Assembly: GCA_963682055.1 (NCBI GenBank) | Contig: OY821745.1 | Coordinates: forward strand, 31,121,342-31,185,341 | Reading direction: 5' to 3' | DNA: 64,000 nt | DNA from: Primula veris | Lineage: Eukaryota; Streptophyta; Magnoliopsida; Ericales; Primulaceae | In this document: positions 34,232 to 47,300 of the stretch, one piece after another | How positions within the stretch are numbered: the first letter of the stretch is position 1 | Layout: every line of letters begins with the position of its first letter | Made by a program: the position numbers and the translations under genes | The notes under the pieces: generated by a model | What the model saw: only the letters and a program-made list of their open reading frames with translations | Databases searched by the model: none | Told to the model about the DNA's origin: nothing

Positions 34232-37200
34232 TTAAAACAGAGGAGATTGTCTTGGTCTTCTTTTTCTACTTCTTTTCCTAAAAGAATTTGGATCAATCTT
34301 AACCAAAACCTGCAAGACCCAATTCGATTTAGTTTTCATTGAAGAACTAGTATTTCCTTATAAAAACTAAAAACTTGTTTAAATAAAACAAATTCAACAC
34401 TAACCTTGACTGCAGGTTGAGTTATGGTCTTTACGGAACTTTCTAGTTTGCAGCCGAATGAACAATACTTTGAGCTTTTGTTTATTTCCCAACCACATGT
34501 CACACACTTTGAGGATGTGTTTTTGCCATTAGTATGTTGTTCATCTATCTTTCTCGACTTCAGAAATATGATATAGTGTTTATTGAAGAAATAATGGTGG
34601 ATTTTTGAAGTATCTAGTAAGCCGTCCACATCTTCCACTCGAAGTGCGTAGGAACGAGAAGCTTTGTAAACCTGCCAGAAGGGGGAAATTGTACATACCG
34701 GATTGGTTTAATTAATAAAGAGACGAAGAAAAGACAACTATAATAGAGAAATTACATTGTCATTTCCCCTGACTTTCTTCAATTTTGAGTTTACATTGTG
34801 GTATAATTTTAACAATCACGCACCTAATAGCTCTCATTTCATCTAAAAAACATTAAGTTTATTCACACTTTTGCTTCTTATTATCTCACTAGTATATAAA
34901 ACATGTTTTCACTTCATATGTGCATAATTAGGATGATTAAAACGATACGAACTCATAGTACAAGTAGAGAAGAAGGAAAGAAGTTGATAGGTCGAACTAA
35001 AACGAAGTGCAATTTAAAAATGGATCCATTTAAAAAAAATGAAATAAAAGTACCTATTAACTTCTAAACATCAATAGCAATAATGTTAAACATTCAGTAC
35101 AGGTATAGAATTAAAGGAAAAATAACTAATAGGTCAGGCAAAAAATGAGGAGTTATAGTATTTCGGAATATCCGAATGTGTACACATCAATACATAAAAC
35201 AGAAGAACTTAAATACAGTAGCCTTATGGGTATATATACTTACAATCAAAATTTGATGACCTTTATGGAGATTACTTGTGCAGATTTCACAATGAGCTTT
35301 AGTCCCTGCGCACTTGGTACAAAACTTATTACAAGGTTTATGATGTGTATCACACTCTTTACGGAACTGTGTATCTACTAATGGTCTTAGCCACTGTGGA
35401 TCAACTGGCATTCCAATTTCCATGTCATCTGGAAAAAAAAAATCACCAAAGCTATTAATCTCTTATAATCATCAAGTGCGAAGAAAATATTTAACAATGT
35501 ATATAGTTTACCCAATGTAGGATTAGTTGAAATTAAATCTGAGAAAAGGCATCAACTTTGAATTTCACCAATTCTGTTATAGAATGTTGTAGTGTAGAAG
35601 GGTGTTGTCGTGATAAAAAGTTGAATATAATTACTGTCCGGTTTCGCAAGCTTAAAAAACATGATAGGGTTTAGCTTTTAAGATCATAATCAGCAAATTT
35701 GGAAACTTCAATGGGGGTGGTTGATTAGGTAGTTGAAAAAACAAAATTATTTTTACATATGCACTTTACAAATGCTTTCAGGCAAAATTAAAGCCACGAC
35801 TTCTGATAGACCAGATATGTAACGAAAGTAAATAGTTATCCCTAGCGGATTTATGAACGGCAAAACACGCATACAAATGTTTACAAGAAATTTATATAAC
35901 TCATACATCTAGAAAAGTATCAAGGGTTATTGGTCTGCCAGAACTCAAATTAGCACTAAAACCGAAAACCCTATTAAGTGCAATTAGTTGCGACAAGGAG
36001 TAAACCCTTGAGAAAATTCCAATCAAACTGGTCTGAAATTAATATATGTTGATGACAATAGAAATTGAATTATTTAGTTCCCGAAAAATCTTTCAAACTC
36101 TCTCAGCTTTAAAATATCAGAGTGACATTTTGTAATGCCAGAAAGACTCCAGCTTTTGAGATTAAATCATCAAAACATAATAGGACCAGAATTTTCTGAC
36201 CAACTATACATAATTTTTTTCATTTTATCCCAAACATTACTTTTTAATCTGATTATAACAAGTTAATTTATTAATTCCTTAATTCCGAAAGATAAAAATA
36301 CATGATTATGGAGTATAAAATAGAGCTATAATATTCAGATGCATGCTTGTTTTACTGAAATTTGCATCTTTTCAAAATTCAAATGCAAACCAGTCCAACT
36401 AACTTTTCAGCTTTTTGGTACAAAGGATTTATTAAAGGAGTTAGCCGTTTGGGTATGGCAGTTGAAAATTGAAATACAGCACACCAATTATAATTCCTAC
36501 AATATATTAATTATCAAGAATCAACCCAAATTAGGTTTTTATGACATTAATAAGATGATTCAACATGTCTAAATAAAACAGCCCTATAAGATTCAAAAAC
36601 TGGCTTATACACAGACTGAAAAAATTAAACTTTTTTTCCAAAAGCATTACTAATCCACAATTTGTATTTTTATTTTGAGAAAAAATAAATTTTAAGGAGG
36701 TAACCATTTGGGTAGCAAACCAAGCAAAGAAAACCAATACAAACAGGAAAGAAAAAAAGAACTACAATTTCTACAAATTATACTATTTCTGAGATCAAGA
36801 ATCAACCCCAAACAAGATTCTTTGAAACTAAAAAGTAAAAAGGGTTACTGAGAGATAAACAAGCTTAAATCTTTTTTATTTTTTTCAACCATAATATTAG
36901 ATATTGTTATAAGGGTCTTAAATTATAAATGCAAAGATGATAATGCAGTTACTCCCCACCCAATCACTCATTCATATTACAAATTCTACAAATTATATTT
37001 CTGGGATCAGGAATCAACCCAAACTAGGTTCTTTGAAACTAAAAATTAAAAGAGTTACTGGGAAATGAACAAGCTACAATCTATTTTACTATTTTCAACT
37101 GTAACATTAAAAATTGATTTAAGGGTCTTAAATTATTAATGCAAAGATGATAACATTACAAATTCTACAAATTATATTTCTGGGATCAGGAATCAACCCA

Positions 37201-37791
37201 AACTAGGTTCTTTGAAACTAAAAATTAAAAGAGTTACTGAGAAATGAACAAGCTACAATCTTTTTTACTATTTTCAACTGTAACATTAAAAATTAATTTA
37301 AGGGTCTTAAATTATTAATGCAAAGATGATAACATTACAAATTCTATAAATTAAATTTCTGAGATCAAGAATCATCCCAAACTAGGTTTTTTTAAAACTA
37401 AAAAGTAAAAAGGGTTACTTGTAGATGAACAAACTACAATCTTTTTTTACTATTTTCAACTGTAACATTAAAAATTGATTTAAGGGTCTTAAATTATTAA
37501 TGCAAAGATGATAATGCAGGGTTAGTTAACATAGAGTAAATTAAAAGTTTCAACTTTGTAAGGCTAAATATTAACAATGGTGGGTTCTATAGAAAAATAA
37601 TATTCTACTAAACATTATTTATGCATGTAAACTAATATACTAATGGAGGGTAATGCCATAAATTAAAAGAGCAAGCACTAATATTGTATAGAAAAATAGA
37701 TTAAGAACACAACAATATACAAATATATATACATACATATACATATAAATTTATATATGTATATATACATACCTGGATTAGTTGAGGTCAT
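34232..37791 (-). CDS. PLATZ zinc-binding transcription factor, four exons
   Basis: Minus-strand exons are 37791-37773 (ATG, 19 nt, CCAG|GTATGT donor), 35428-35244 (after a poly-pyrimidine CCAG; donor GTAAGT), 34671-34405 (after GGCAG; donor GTTAGT) and 34309-34232 (after TTGCAG; stop TAA). They join in frame to about 182 aa. The family binds A/T-rich DNA with two zinc sites and represses transcription in plants. Seen: PQWLRPLVDTQF at the domain start; Cys/His ligands in CDTHHKPCNKFCTKC and HCEICTSNLHKGH; a later CVTCGWEI and YCSFGCKLES pair; and a basic tail (RKRSRKRRPR) fitting a nuclear signal. The intron after HQILI is at the family's usual position. The tiny first exon is the least certain part. 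Intron 1 is 2.3 kb and repeat-filled; a 331-bp array lies just upstream. Confidence 0.88.
36764..37515. repeat. 179-bp tandem repeat in PLATZ intron 1, four copies
   Basis: Units with ACAAATTCTACAAATTATA, then TCTGGGATCAGGAATCAACC, and ending TTAATGCAAAGATGATAA, recur at a 179-base period (marker at 37001, 37180 and 37359). An older unit sits at 36789, displaced by about 33 extra bases. The two middle copies are nearly identical; the first is most diverged. Confidence 0.88.
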
Positions 37792-37796
37792 GACCA

Positions 37797-37818
37797 GAGA
37801 GAGAGAGAGAGAGATAGA
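37797..37818 (-). promoter_or_regulatory. CT microsatellite leader of the PLATZ gene
   Basis: On the minus strand a (CT)n tract directly precedes the start codon at 37791, a common plant 5' UTR or core-promoter composition. Upstream, CTATACAAAAG near 37930 could serve as a TATA box; it lies within the first unit of the repeat array. Confidence 0.35.
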
Positions 37819-37839
37819 GATTATTGATTTTGACTGAGA

Positions 37840-40830
37840 ATTTAAAAAAATTGATGTATTTAAGAAAAAAAATGCTAACTTGCGTAAAATAGTACTAACC
37901 CATAAACCAGAAAAAAGAGCAGAGACCACTTTTGTATAGTTTTAAAAAATGACACTTAGGTCCCTACATAAAAGGGATTAATCAATAAATGGGTTAGATT
38001 TTTCGAATCATGAATTTGGATTTCCGACTGAAAATAGGGTGGATAAGAAATAAATAAAGATATTATTCTTTAAAATGCATAATACTGGTTTTATTTTACA
38101 GTTTTTCTTACGAGGGTACTCGATACATCGTTTAAGCAATAGGTAATTTTCAAATTCATGTTACATTTAATGTATATTATTGCATTTAAAAAATTTGATG
38201 TATTTAAGAATAAATGCTAACTTGTGTAAAATAATACTAACCCAGAAAAAAGAGTAGAGACCACTTTTGTATAGTTTTAAAAAATGACACTTTGGTCCCT
38301 ACATAAAGGGGATAAATCAATAAATGGGTTAGATTTTTCAAATCAGGAATTTGGATTTCCGGCTGAAAATAGGGTGGATAAGAAATAAATAAAGATATTA
38401 TTCTTTAAAATGCATAATAATGGTTTTATTTTACAGTTTTGCTCACAAGGGTCCTCGATGTATTAAGCAATAGGTAATTTTCAAATTCATGTTACATTTA
38501 ATGTATATTATTGCATTTAAAAAATTTGATGTATTTAAGAATAAATGCTAACTTGCGTAAAATATTACTAACCCAGAAAAAAGAGTAGAGACCACTTTTG
38601 TATAGTTTTAAAAAAATGACACTTTGGTCCCTACATAAAGGGGATAAATCAATAAATGGGTTAGATTTTTCGAATCATGAATTTGGATTTCCGACTGAAA
38701 ATAGAGTGGATAAGAAATAAATAAAGATATTATTCTTTAAAATGCATAATACTGGTTTTATTTTACAGTTTTTCTCACGAGGGTACTCGATACATCGTTT
38801 AAGCAATAGGTAATTTTCAAATTCATGTTACATTTAATGTATATTATTGCATTTAAAAAATTTGATGTATTTAAGAATAAATGCTAACTTGCGTAAAATA
38901 ATACTAACCCAGAAAAAAGAGTAGAGACCACTTTTGTATAGTTTTAAAAAATGACACTTTGGTCCCTACATAAAGGGGATAAATCAATAAATGGGTTAGA
39001 TTTTTCAAATTAGGAATTTGGATTTCCGGCTGAAAATAGGGTGGATAAGAAATAAATAAAGATATTATTCTTTAAAATGCATAATAATGGTTTTATTTTA
39101 CAGTTTTGCTCACAAGGGTCCTCGATGTATTAAGCAATAGGTAATTTTCAAATTCATGTTACATTTAATGTATATTATTGCATTTAAAAAATTTGATGTA
39201 TTTAAGAATAAATGCTAACTTGCGTAAAATATTACTAACCCAGAAAAAAGAGTAGAGACCACTTTTGTATAGTTTTAAAAAATGACACTTTGGTCCCTAC
39301 ATAAAGGGGATAAATCAATAAATGGGTTAGATTTTTCAAATCAGGAATTTGGATTTCCGGCTGAAAATAGGGTGGATAAGAAAAAATAAAGATATTATTC
39401 TTTAAAATGCATAATAATGGTTTTATTTTACAGTTTTGCTCACAAGGGTCCTCGATGTATTAAGCAATAGGTAATTTTCAAATTCATGTTACATTTAATG
39501 TATATTATTGCATTTAAAAAATTTGATGTATTTAAGAATAAATGCTAACTTGTGTAAAATAATACTAACCCAGAAAAAAGAGTAGAGACCACTTTTGTAT
39601 AGTTTTAAAAAATGACACTTTGGTCCCTACATAAAGGGGATAAATCAATAAATGGGTTAGATTTTTCAAATTAGGAATTTGGATTTCCGGCTGAAAATAG
39701 GGTGGATAAGAAATAAATAAAGATATTATTCTTTAAAATGCATAATAATGGTTTTATTTTACAGTTTTGCTCACAAGGGTCCTCGATGTATTAAGCAATA
39801 GGTAATTTTCAAATTCATGTTACATTTAATGTATATTATTGCATTTAAAAAATTTGATGTATTTAAGAATAAATGCTAACTTGCGTAAAATAATACTAAC
39901 CCAGAAAAAAAGAGTAGAGACCACTTTTGTATAGTTTTAAAAAATGACACTTTGGTCCCGACATAAAGGGGATAAATCAATAAATGGGTTAGATTTTTCA
40001 AATTAGGAATTTGGATTTCCGGCTGAAAATAGGGTGGATAAGAAATAAATAAAGATATTATTCTTTAAAATGCATAATAATGGTTTTATTTTACAGTTTT
40101 GCTCACAAGGGTCCTCGATGTATTAAGCAATAAGTAATTTTCAAATTCATGTTACATTTAATGTATATTATTGCATTTAAAAATTTGATGTATTTAAGAA
40201 TAAATGCTAACTTGCGTAAAATATTACTAACCCAGAAAAAAGAGTAGAGACCACTTTTGTATAGTTTTAAAAAATGACACTTTGGTCCCTACATAAAGGG
40301 GATAAATCAATAAATGGGTTAGATTTTTCAAATCAGGAATTTGGATTTCCGGCTGAAAATAGGGTGGATAAGAAATAAATAAAGATATTATTCTTTAAAA
40401 TGCATAATAATGGTTTTATTTTACAGTTTTGCTCACAAGAGTCCTCGATACATCGTTTAAGCAATAGGTCATTTTCAAATTCATGTTACATTTAATGTAT
40501 ATTATTACATTTAAAAATTTTGATGTATTTAAGAATAAATGCTAATTTGCGTAAAATAGTACTAACCCAGAAAAAGTAGAGACAACTTTTATATAGTTTT
40601 AAAAAATGACACTTTGGTCCCTACATAAAGGGGTAAATCAATAAATGAGTTAGATTTTTCCAATAAGAAATTTGGATTTCCGGTTGAAAATAGGGTGGAT
40701 AAGAAATAAATAAAAATATTATTTTTTAAAATGTATAATACTGGTTTTATTTTAACGTTTTGCTCACAAAGGTCCTCGATACATCGTTTAAGCAGTAGAT
40801 AATTTTCAAATTTAGATTACATTTAATGTA
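37840..40830. repeat. 331-bp satellite-like array, about nine copies, upstream of PLATZ
   Basis: The marker GAGACCACTTTTGTATAG recurs at 37924, 38259, 38590, 38926, 39257, 39587, 39919, 40249 and (diverged) 40581, giving a period of 330-336. Two subtypes alternate: GATACATCGTTTAAGC units and GATGTATTAAGC units with a 4-5 base deletion. Central copies are nearly identical and the outer ones more diverged, as expected for unequal exchange. No coding capacity. The unit nearest PLATZ merges with its presumed promoter. Confidence 0.95.
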
Positions 40831-41667
40831 AATATTATTGTATTTATATCATTACGTCATTGAATTATTTATGTATTTAATTTACTCATGTTAAGAAAAA
40901 AATATTAATGAATTATTATTTAAAAAAACTAATAACAATAAATACCCTACATGCTAACCAATGTGTATGGGTAATATTTTGTGTATTGGCTATTGGTAAT
41001 ATTTTCCCTATAACTATAAAATGTGAACTGAATTTGTTGGAATTATTCAACATCACTTGAGCATTATCAAACGAATTCTTAATATATATCCCTCTATTTT
41101 TCCTATAACTATAAAATGTGAACTGAATTCGATGAAAATCACACATTTTGCATTACAAATCCATAATGGCATTATGTTCAATCATACATATTTTTAATTT
41201 TTTTACCAGTAGCCTTATGGACACTTCCAAAATCCAAACAAAAGAACACGATTTTGTGGATCAACTTAAAACAGACTCAAGAGTGAAGTATATGAACTAA
41301 CCCCAAGTCCGCCCGAGTCTCATTCCCGAAACATAAAAACCGTTTCCATGAACTAAAATATATCTTAGCAAGATCACTTTTGAGCAGTCAAAAACCGGCT
41401 CAAAGTGGTATATACATATTCATCAAAGTTTATGTATGCAAACTATAGCCTGAATCACTTTACCGATGACCATGAAATCGAACTTTTATTGCCAGAAAAA
41501 ATTATTCGCATTAAGAACAACAGGCAGGATAAAATCATAAAAAATAGGTCCAAATCTATGCATTACATTTACTGAGAGAGCCATTGATGGCTGGGTCACT
41601 GCAATTGGGTATCGCAAGAAACTATTGTTTAATGTGTGCACGAGCAAAAAATTGAGAATATTAAAGC
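40831..41667. other. Intergenic between the array and the second LTR element
   Basis: No gene is recognised. CCTATAACTATAAAATGTGA followed by ACTGAATT occurs twice (about 41009 and 41101), a small duplication. Confidence 0.45.
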
Positions 41668-41672
41668 GTCTG
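41668..41672. repeat. Target-site duplication GTCTG (left)
   Basis: Matches 51841-51845 exactly and abuts the 5' LTR TG. Confidence 0.93.
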
Positions 41673-42908
41673 TGTTAGGACCAGATTCCTGGTCTAAATA
41701 TTGTTTATTGTCTATTGGTTTTTACTAAATAAATCCTAACTGTTACTACGAACTAAGACAGTTTTGACAGGTCCTCAGTTACAACCTATGTTGACAGGTT
41801 TCAAGTATCAGTTGCAACCTCAGTTGCAACCTACTAAGTCAATAGTGACAGGTTCCAAGTACCAGTTGCAACCTCAGTTGCAACCTACTAAGTCAGTAGT
41901 AACAGGTTTCAAGTACTAGTTGCAACCACAGTTCCAACCTGCTGCTCAGCAGTTTTCTGTCTAGTTCTGTGAATCTGCATAGTTGTTATTTATTAATTGT
42001 TAATTGACTCTACAACATGCAGGATATATTCTCATATGATTCTAAAAGTTTGATATGCGTTTAAGTGAGAATATCAAAGTGGTAAGGAAAGATTTCCTAA
42101 AAGGTATAAAGAAATTAGTTATGTTTCCTTTAAATTTATAATTCTATATCTCTATTCTTATACTAATCCTTATCACATGTTTCAATCCTTGTTCCTTATC
42201 AATTTAGTATGATAGGTTTAAAGATTGAATAAAATCAGGAGTTAATGTTTTACATGAATACCTAAAAGATATCTTTTCAAGATATGATCCTTTTATATGA
42301 TTTCTAGCTATAGGACAATGCTAACTCCTACAATCAAGCTGGTTATTAAACAGGTATCAACCAATGATGATTGGAGTCAATCAATGCTGAAGTATCATGC
42401 AATGCATGGGAAGATTGAAGCCAATCAACAAAGTCAAAAAGCAATCAAAAGACATTGAAGATTGAAGATTGTTTTTACTTGCTTATATAGTTAATAACTT
42501 GGCTTGTAATTTTGTGTGTGTTCTAAATTATAAAGAACTTATTTTCTAGAGAGAATACACGTGAGCTTTAAAAAGAAAACAATGGTGGGATGCCATTGAT
42601 TTATAAGTGATAGTTATAGAGTAGGAGCAATATAGAGATAGGCAGAAAAACCTAGAGAGAGTCTAAGTGTTTTTCGTTAAAACTTGAGTCCTATATTGTA
42701 AGCTTTTATAATATCATAATCTGGGTAAGTGCCCCGGAGACGTAGCCTAGTTAGGTGAACTCCGTTGTTAAATGTGCGTGTGATTTCATTTACGTACATT
42801 TAACTTTTTACAGTTCTGTCCATTTATACACTGGGTTCTAACTGTGGTTGCAAACTCACTTAGAACCTAACTGCAAAACTGCAACTAGAACAGCGGATAG
42901 GAATTTCA
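41673..42908 (+). repeat. 5' LTR of the Sirevirus-like element
   Basis: Starts TGTTAGGACCAGATTC and ends GATAGGAATTTCA. It contains GTTGCAAC-motif clusters near its start (about 41770-41945) and a weaker one near its end (about 42835-42895). Confidence 0.94.
41758..41945 (+). repeat. Tandem CAGTTGCAACCT motif cluster in 5' LTR
   Basis: Pairs of the 12-base unit CAGTTGCAACCT (8-bp palindrome GTTGCAAC at its core) are themselves repeated with about 57-base spacing, separated by ACTAAGTCAATAGTGACAGG. The 3' LTR version (50671-50870) has extra units, so copy number drifts. Confidence 0.85.
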
Positions 42909-42910
42909 AT

Positions 42911-42922
42911 TGGTATCAGAGC
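42911..42922 (+). other. Primer binding site (initiator Met tRNA)
   Basis: TGGTATCAGAGC two bases after the 5' LTR, the same site as in the 7.9-12.9 kb element. Confidence 0.9.
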
Positions 42923-42967
42923 TTCACACTAGATCTTACTTAGTGTGGATCCTGTGTTCTAGTAACA

Positions 42968-44351
42968 ATGGACTTAATGAGGGAAGGAAATGCCTTCAAC
43001 AAACCTCCATTGCTTGAAGGAGCAGTAAACTATGGAGTATGGAAAATTAGAATGAGGTCTTTCATCAAACAGCAGAATGAACATGCATGGAAAACTGTTA
43101 TGTATGGATGAGAGGCTCCAACTACCATGGATAGTGAAGGAGAACTGATTCTTTTACCTGAAGATAGATGGTCTGCTGATGAAGACAGAAAATCAAGTGC
43201 CAACTCAACAGCCATAAACTTGATTTTTGCTGGTGTAACACTCAGTGTATTCAGGTATATTTCTCATTGTGAAACAGCTAAAGAGGCATGGGATATTTTG
43301 CAAGTTACTTTTGAAGGAACTACTAAAGTAAAAGCTTTCAAACTTCAACAGTTAACTACTCAATTTGAGAACTTAAGAATGGAGGAAGATGAAAACATTG
43401 AACAATTTAATGGTAGAATCTGCCACATTGCTCATCAAGCTGGAACCTTAGGTGAAAAATACAGTGATGCTAAACTTGTTAAAAAAACTCTTAGGTCACT
43501 CCTAGAAAGGTTTGAAATTAAGGTCACAGCTATTGAAGAATCAACTGACTTAGATAATCTTAAACTTGAAGAACTCATAGGAAATCTAAGTACTCATGAA
43601 CTAAAATTCTTCAAACATAAAAGACCAGAAAAGGGAATAGCATTTCAAGCTAAGAAATCTGAATCTAATGTCTGTGATAAAATGAGTGATGAAGAACAAC
43701 TAGCTTTCTTTGCAAAAAAGGTTTACAAGAAGTTTTATAAGAAAAAGGAAGATGATACTGGTTCATCTAAAAACTTTCAGAAAAAGGATAACCAGTTTAA
43801 GACAGAGTCTAGGTTCAACAATAACTCTACAGGAAAGTGGAATTCCAAAGAGAAGGATAACAAAGAATACAAACCTAAAGAGATTCAGTGTAGAGAATGT
43901 AGAGGTTTTGGTCATATTCAGGCTGAGTGTGCAAACACTTTAAAAAGAAATAAAAATGCTTATATAACCACTCATAGTGATAGTGATTCTGAGAGCAACA
44001 GTGATGAAGAGGATGGTTCTAATTTTGTTAATTTCATGGGACTTATCACTGAAAAAGAACCTACTTATGAAAGTGACTGTGAGCAGGTTTCAACTTACAA
44101 CTGCCATTGAAACATATAGCAGTGATGAAGAAGAACCTTCTGATGAAAACATTACTAAGCAATACCTTGTTCTGTATGAAAAGTATAAATGTCTGAGTAA
44201 ACAATCCTTAATCATAAGCAAACTGAATGTTGATCTAAAGGATGAGGTTAAAAGTCTTACTGAGAAGCTTAAACTACAACTGGCTGAACTTACTGAAACT
44301 AAAAAGATAATAAAATTGCTGAATGTTTCTGCTTAAGATAAATTAGATGAC
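42968..44351 (+). pseudogene. gag region of the Sirevirus-like element, broken
   Basis: Reading starts at ATG 42968 (MDLMREGNAFNKPP). A UBN2-type gag domain follows (TAKEAWDIL, later FEIKVTAIEES), then a basic Lys/Asn-rich stretch and a CCHC knuckle (CRECRGFGHIQAEC, about 43890-43932), then an acidic Ser/Asp-rich segment. Breaks seen: a TGA stop at 43109-43111, a frame change near 44090-44105 (the frame ends at 44110 and continues in another), and a TAA stop at 44334-44336. A second knuckle (CNFCKKPGHSEIQC) lies in the next frame at about 44624-44665. The gag would package element RNA in cytoplasmic particles. Confidence 0.85.
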
Positions 44352-47300
44352 ATGCTGTCATATTCTAGAGGCTCCAAAGATATCAGTGGTCTAGGTTACT
44401 ATGGTGGTAAAAGTACAGGAAAAACTACTTTTATTGAAGCTGTTGCTAAAGATAAAACTCATGAGTTTGATCATAAGGTTAGAAGCTCAGTTGCAACCAG
44501 AGTTGCAACCAGGAATAAAACTCAGGTTTATGTAAAGAAGGTTGGAAGCTCAGTTACAACCAAAGTTGCAACCATGAATAAACTGAATAGCTTTAGGGAT
44601 AAAAAGAACTTTAGGTTGAAGTTGTGTAATTTCTGTAAAAAACCTGGTCATTCTGAAATCCAGTGTTATTTAAAAAGAAACAGAAAGTATATTTCCCAGA
44701 AAACCTGGTTGGCTTCTGTCAATAAAAATTTGAAATGGGTCTGGAAAGTTAAAGAAAAAGCAACCTTAATTGCTAACAACAAAGCTGTTATTAACTCCTT
44801 GAATGCTGTTACTTCTAATGATTGGTATTTTGACAGTGGATGCTCTAAGCATATGACAGGTACTGCAAGTCTCCTAAAAAATGTCACCATTCTTACAGGT
44901 AACACTGTTGTGTTTGGAGGTGGAGATACAGGTAAAATTGTTGGTAAAGGTACCTTAAACAAACCTGGAATGCCTAATATTGAGGATGTTTTTCTTGTAG
45001 ATGGTTTAAAAGCTAATCTTATTAGTATCAGTCAACTCTGTGATAATGAAATGACTGTTAAATTTGACAAAGAAAGGTGTCTAATTACTAATCTTAACAA
45101 TGATTTAATCATGACTGGAGTCAGATCAACCAACAGCTGCTATGTGTTTGAAAAAGCTGAAAAAGAATTGCCTCAAAGTAGGTGTAATCAAGCCATTACT
45201 AATAATGTAGATATTTGGCATAAAAGGCTTGGGCATGTGAATTACAAAACTTTAGATAAGCTTGTTAAAAAGGAATTGATAAGAGGAATTCCTAAACTTA
45301 GTGCTAAAACTCAAAGTGTCTGTGGTGATTGTGCTATAGGCAAACAAACCAAAAGTATTCACAAGAGTACTAGTCAAATCTACACTAAGAGAGTCTTAGA
45401 ACTTCTTCATATTGACTTGATGGGTCCTATGCAAACTGCTAGTATAGGTGGTAAGAAGTACATTTTGGTAGTTGTAGATGATTTCTCTAGATACTCTTGG
45501 GTAGTGTTCTTAAAGGATAAGTCTGAAACTTTTGAACTGTTCAAAACTCTGTGCTTAAAACTGCAACTTGAAAAGGGTTCCACTAGTGGTAATATTGCTA
45601 GGATTAGAAGTGATCATGGAACTGAATTTGAAAACATCAAGTTTAGAGAATTCTGCAACTCCTTAGGTATAAGTCATGAGTTCTCTGCTCCTAAGACTCC
45701 ACAGCAAAATGGCATAGTTGAAAGGAAAAATAGAACCATTCAGGAAATGGCTAGAGTAATGCTTAACTCTAAGAAACTTGCCAACAGATTTTGGGCTGAA
45801 GCTGTTAATACTGCCTGTCATATTGTTAATAGAGTTTATATTACTAAAGGTACTTCCATGACAGCTTATGAAATATGGAAAGGTAGAAAACCCAATGTAA
45901 AGTATTTTCAAGTTTTTGGATGTGTTTGCTACATTCTCAGAGATAGAGAGCATCTTGGTAAATTTGACTCTAAAAGTGATAAAAGAATTTTTCTTGGTTA
46001 TGCTCAGAATAGTAGAGCATTTAGAGTCTTCAATCAAAGAACAAACTGTGTTATGGAATCTTATAATGTGTTATTTGATGACCTAAAAACTGTTGATGAG
46101 ATTACAGGTGATGATGAACAGGCTGAGACTGCAGAAAAAGAGAAAGAAGAAACTCAACAAATTGGAAGTCCCAGAGTGGTTGGAAGTCCAGTTGCAACTG
46201 AAGTTACAACTGAGGTTGGAACTGAGGTTGGAACCGCAGTTGAAACCCAGAATGCTGCTGAGTCTGAAGAAGAAGAAGAAAGTTCTCATGTTCAGTCAAC
46301 TAGCAGGCCTCGCTATGTAAGGACTCAGAAAAATCATTCTCTTGACAATGTCATAGGAGAAGTTACTTCAGGTATGAAAACCAGAGGTAAAAGAAATAAT
46401 GTTGTTCACTTTGCTTGTTATATTTCTCAGTTAGAACCTAAGAATATAAAAGAAGCTCTAGAAGATAGTGAATGGATTTTAGCTATGCAGGATGAATTGG
46501 CTCAATTTGAGAGAAATGATGTATGGACTTTAGTACCCAGATCTTCTAATAAAAATGTTATAGGGACTAAATGGATTTTTAGAAATAAAAGTGATGAGGA
46601 TGGAGTGATTATCAGGAATAAAGTTAGGTTGGTAGCTCAGGGTTATACACAAATTGAGGGAATTGACTTTGATGAAACCTTTGCCCCTGTAGCTAGAATT
46701 GAATCCATTAGAATGCTATTATCTCTTGCATGTCTGTATGACTTTAAACTGTTTCAACTTGACATAAAGAGTGCTTTTCTGAATGGTGTGATTAATGAAG
46801 AGGTTTATGTCTGTCAACCTAAGGGATTTGAAGATCCAAACCTTCCTGAACATGTTTATTTGCTGAAAAAGGCCTTGTATGGTCTTAAGCAAGCTCCTAG
46901 AGCTTGGTATGATAGATTAACCAAGTTTTTGCTTGAAAAAGGTTTCAACAGAGGGGGAGTTGATAAAACTCTGTTTACCAAGAAAACTACAAAGGATATA
47001 ATAATTGCTCAAATATATGTTGATGACATTGTTTTTGGATCTACTTCTAATAAAAGGGTAGAAGAATTCATTTCTGATATGAAGAATGAATTTGAAATGA
47101 GTGGTGGAGGAGAACTAACTTACTTTCTAGGATTGCAAATTAAACAGAATGAGAAAGGAATTTTCCTTTTGCCAAAGTAACTATGCAGACAATCTTGTTA
47201 AGAAGTTTGGTCTAAGTGAGAGTAAAGAAAAGAGAACTCCTATGAGTACTACCCTTAAACTGTCTAAAAATGATAAAGGAAAAAGTGTTTGTCCCAGTCT

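Noticed and set aside
34336..34638. Stand-alone 100-codon minus-strand gene
   Set aside because: It is exon 3 of the PLATZ gene read through its donor into the intron.
37924..40581. CRISPR-like regular array
   Set aside because: Units are about 331 bases with no short-repeat/spacer structure, in a plant nuclear context; this is a tandem satellite.
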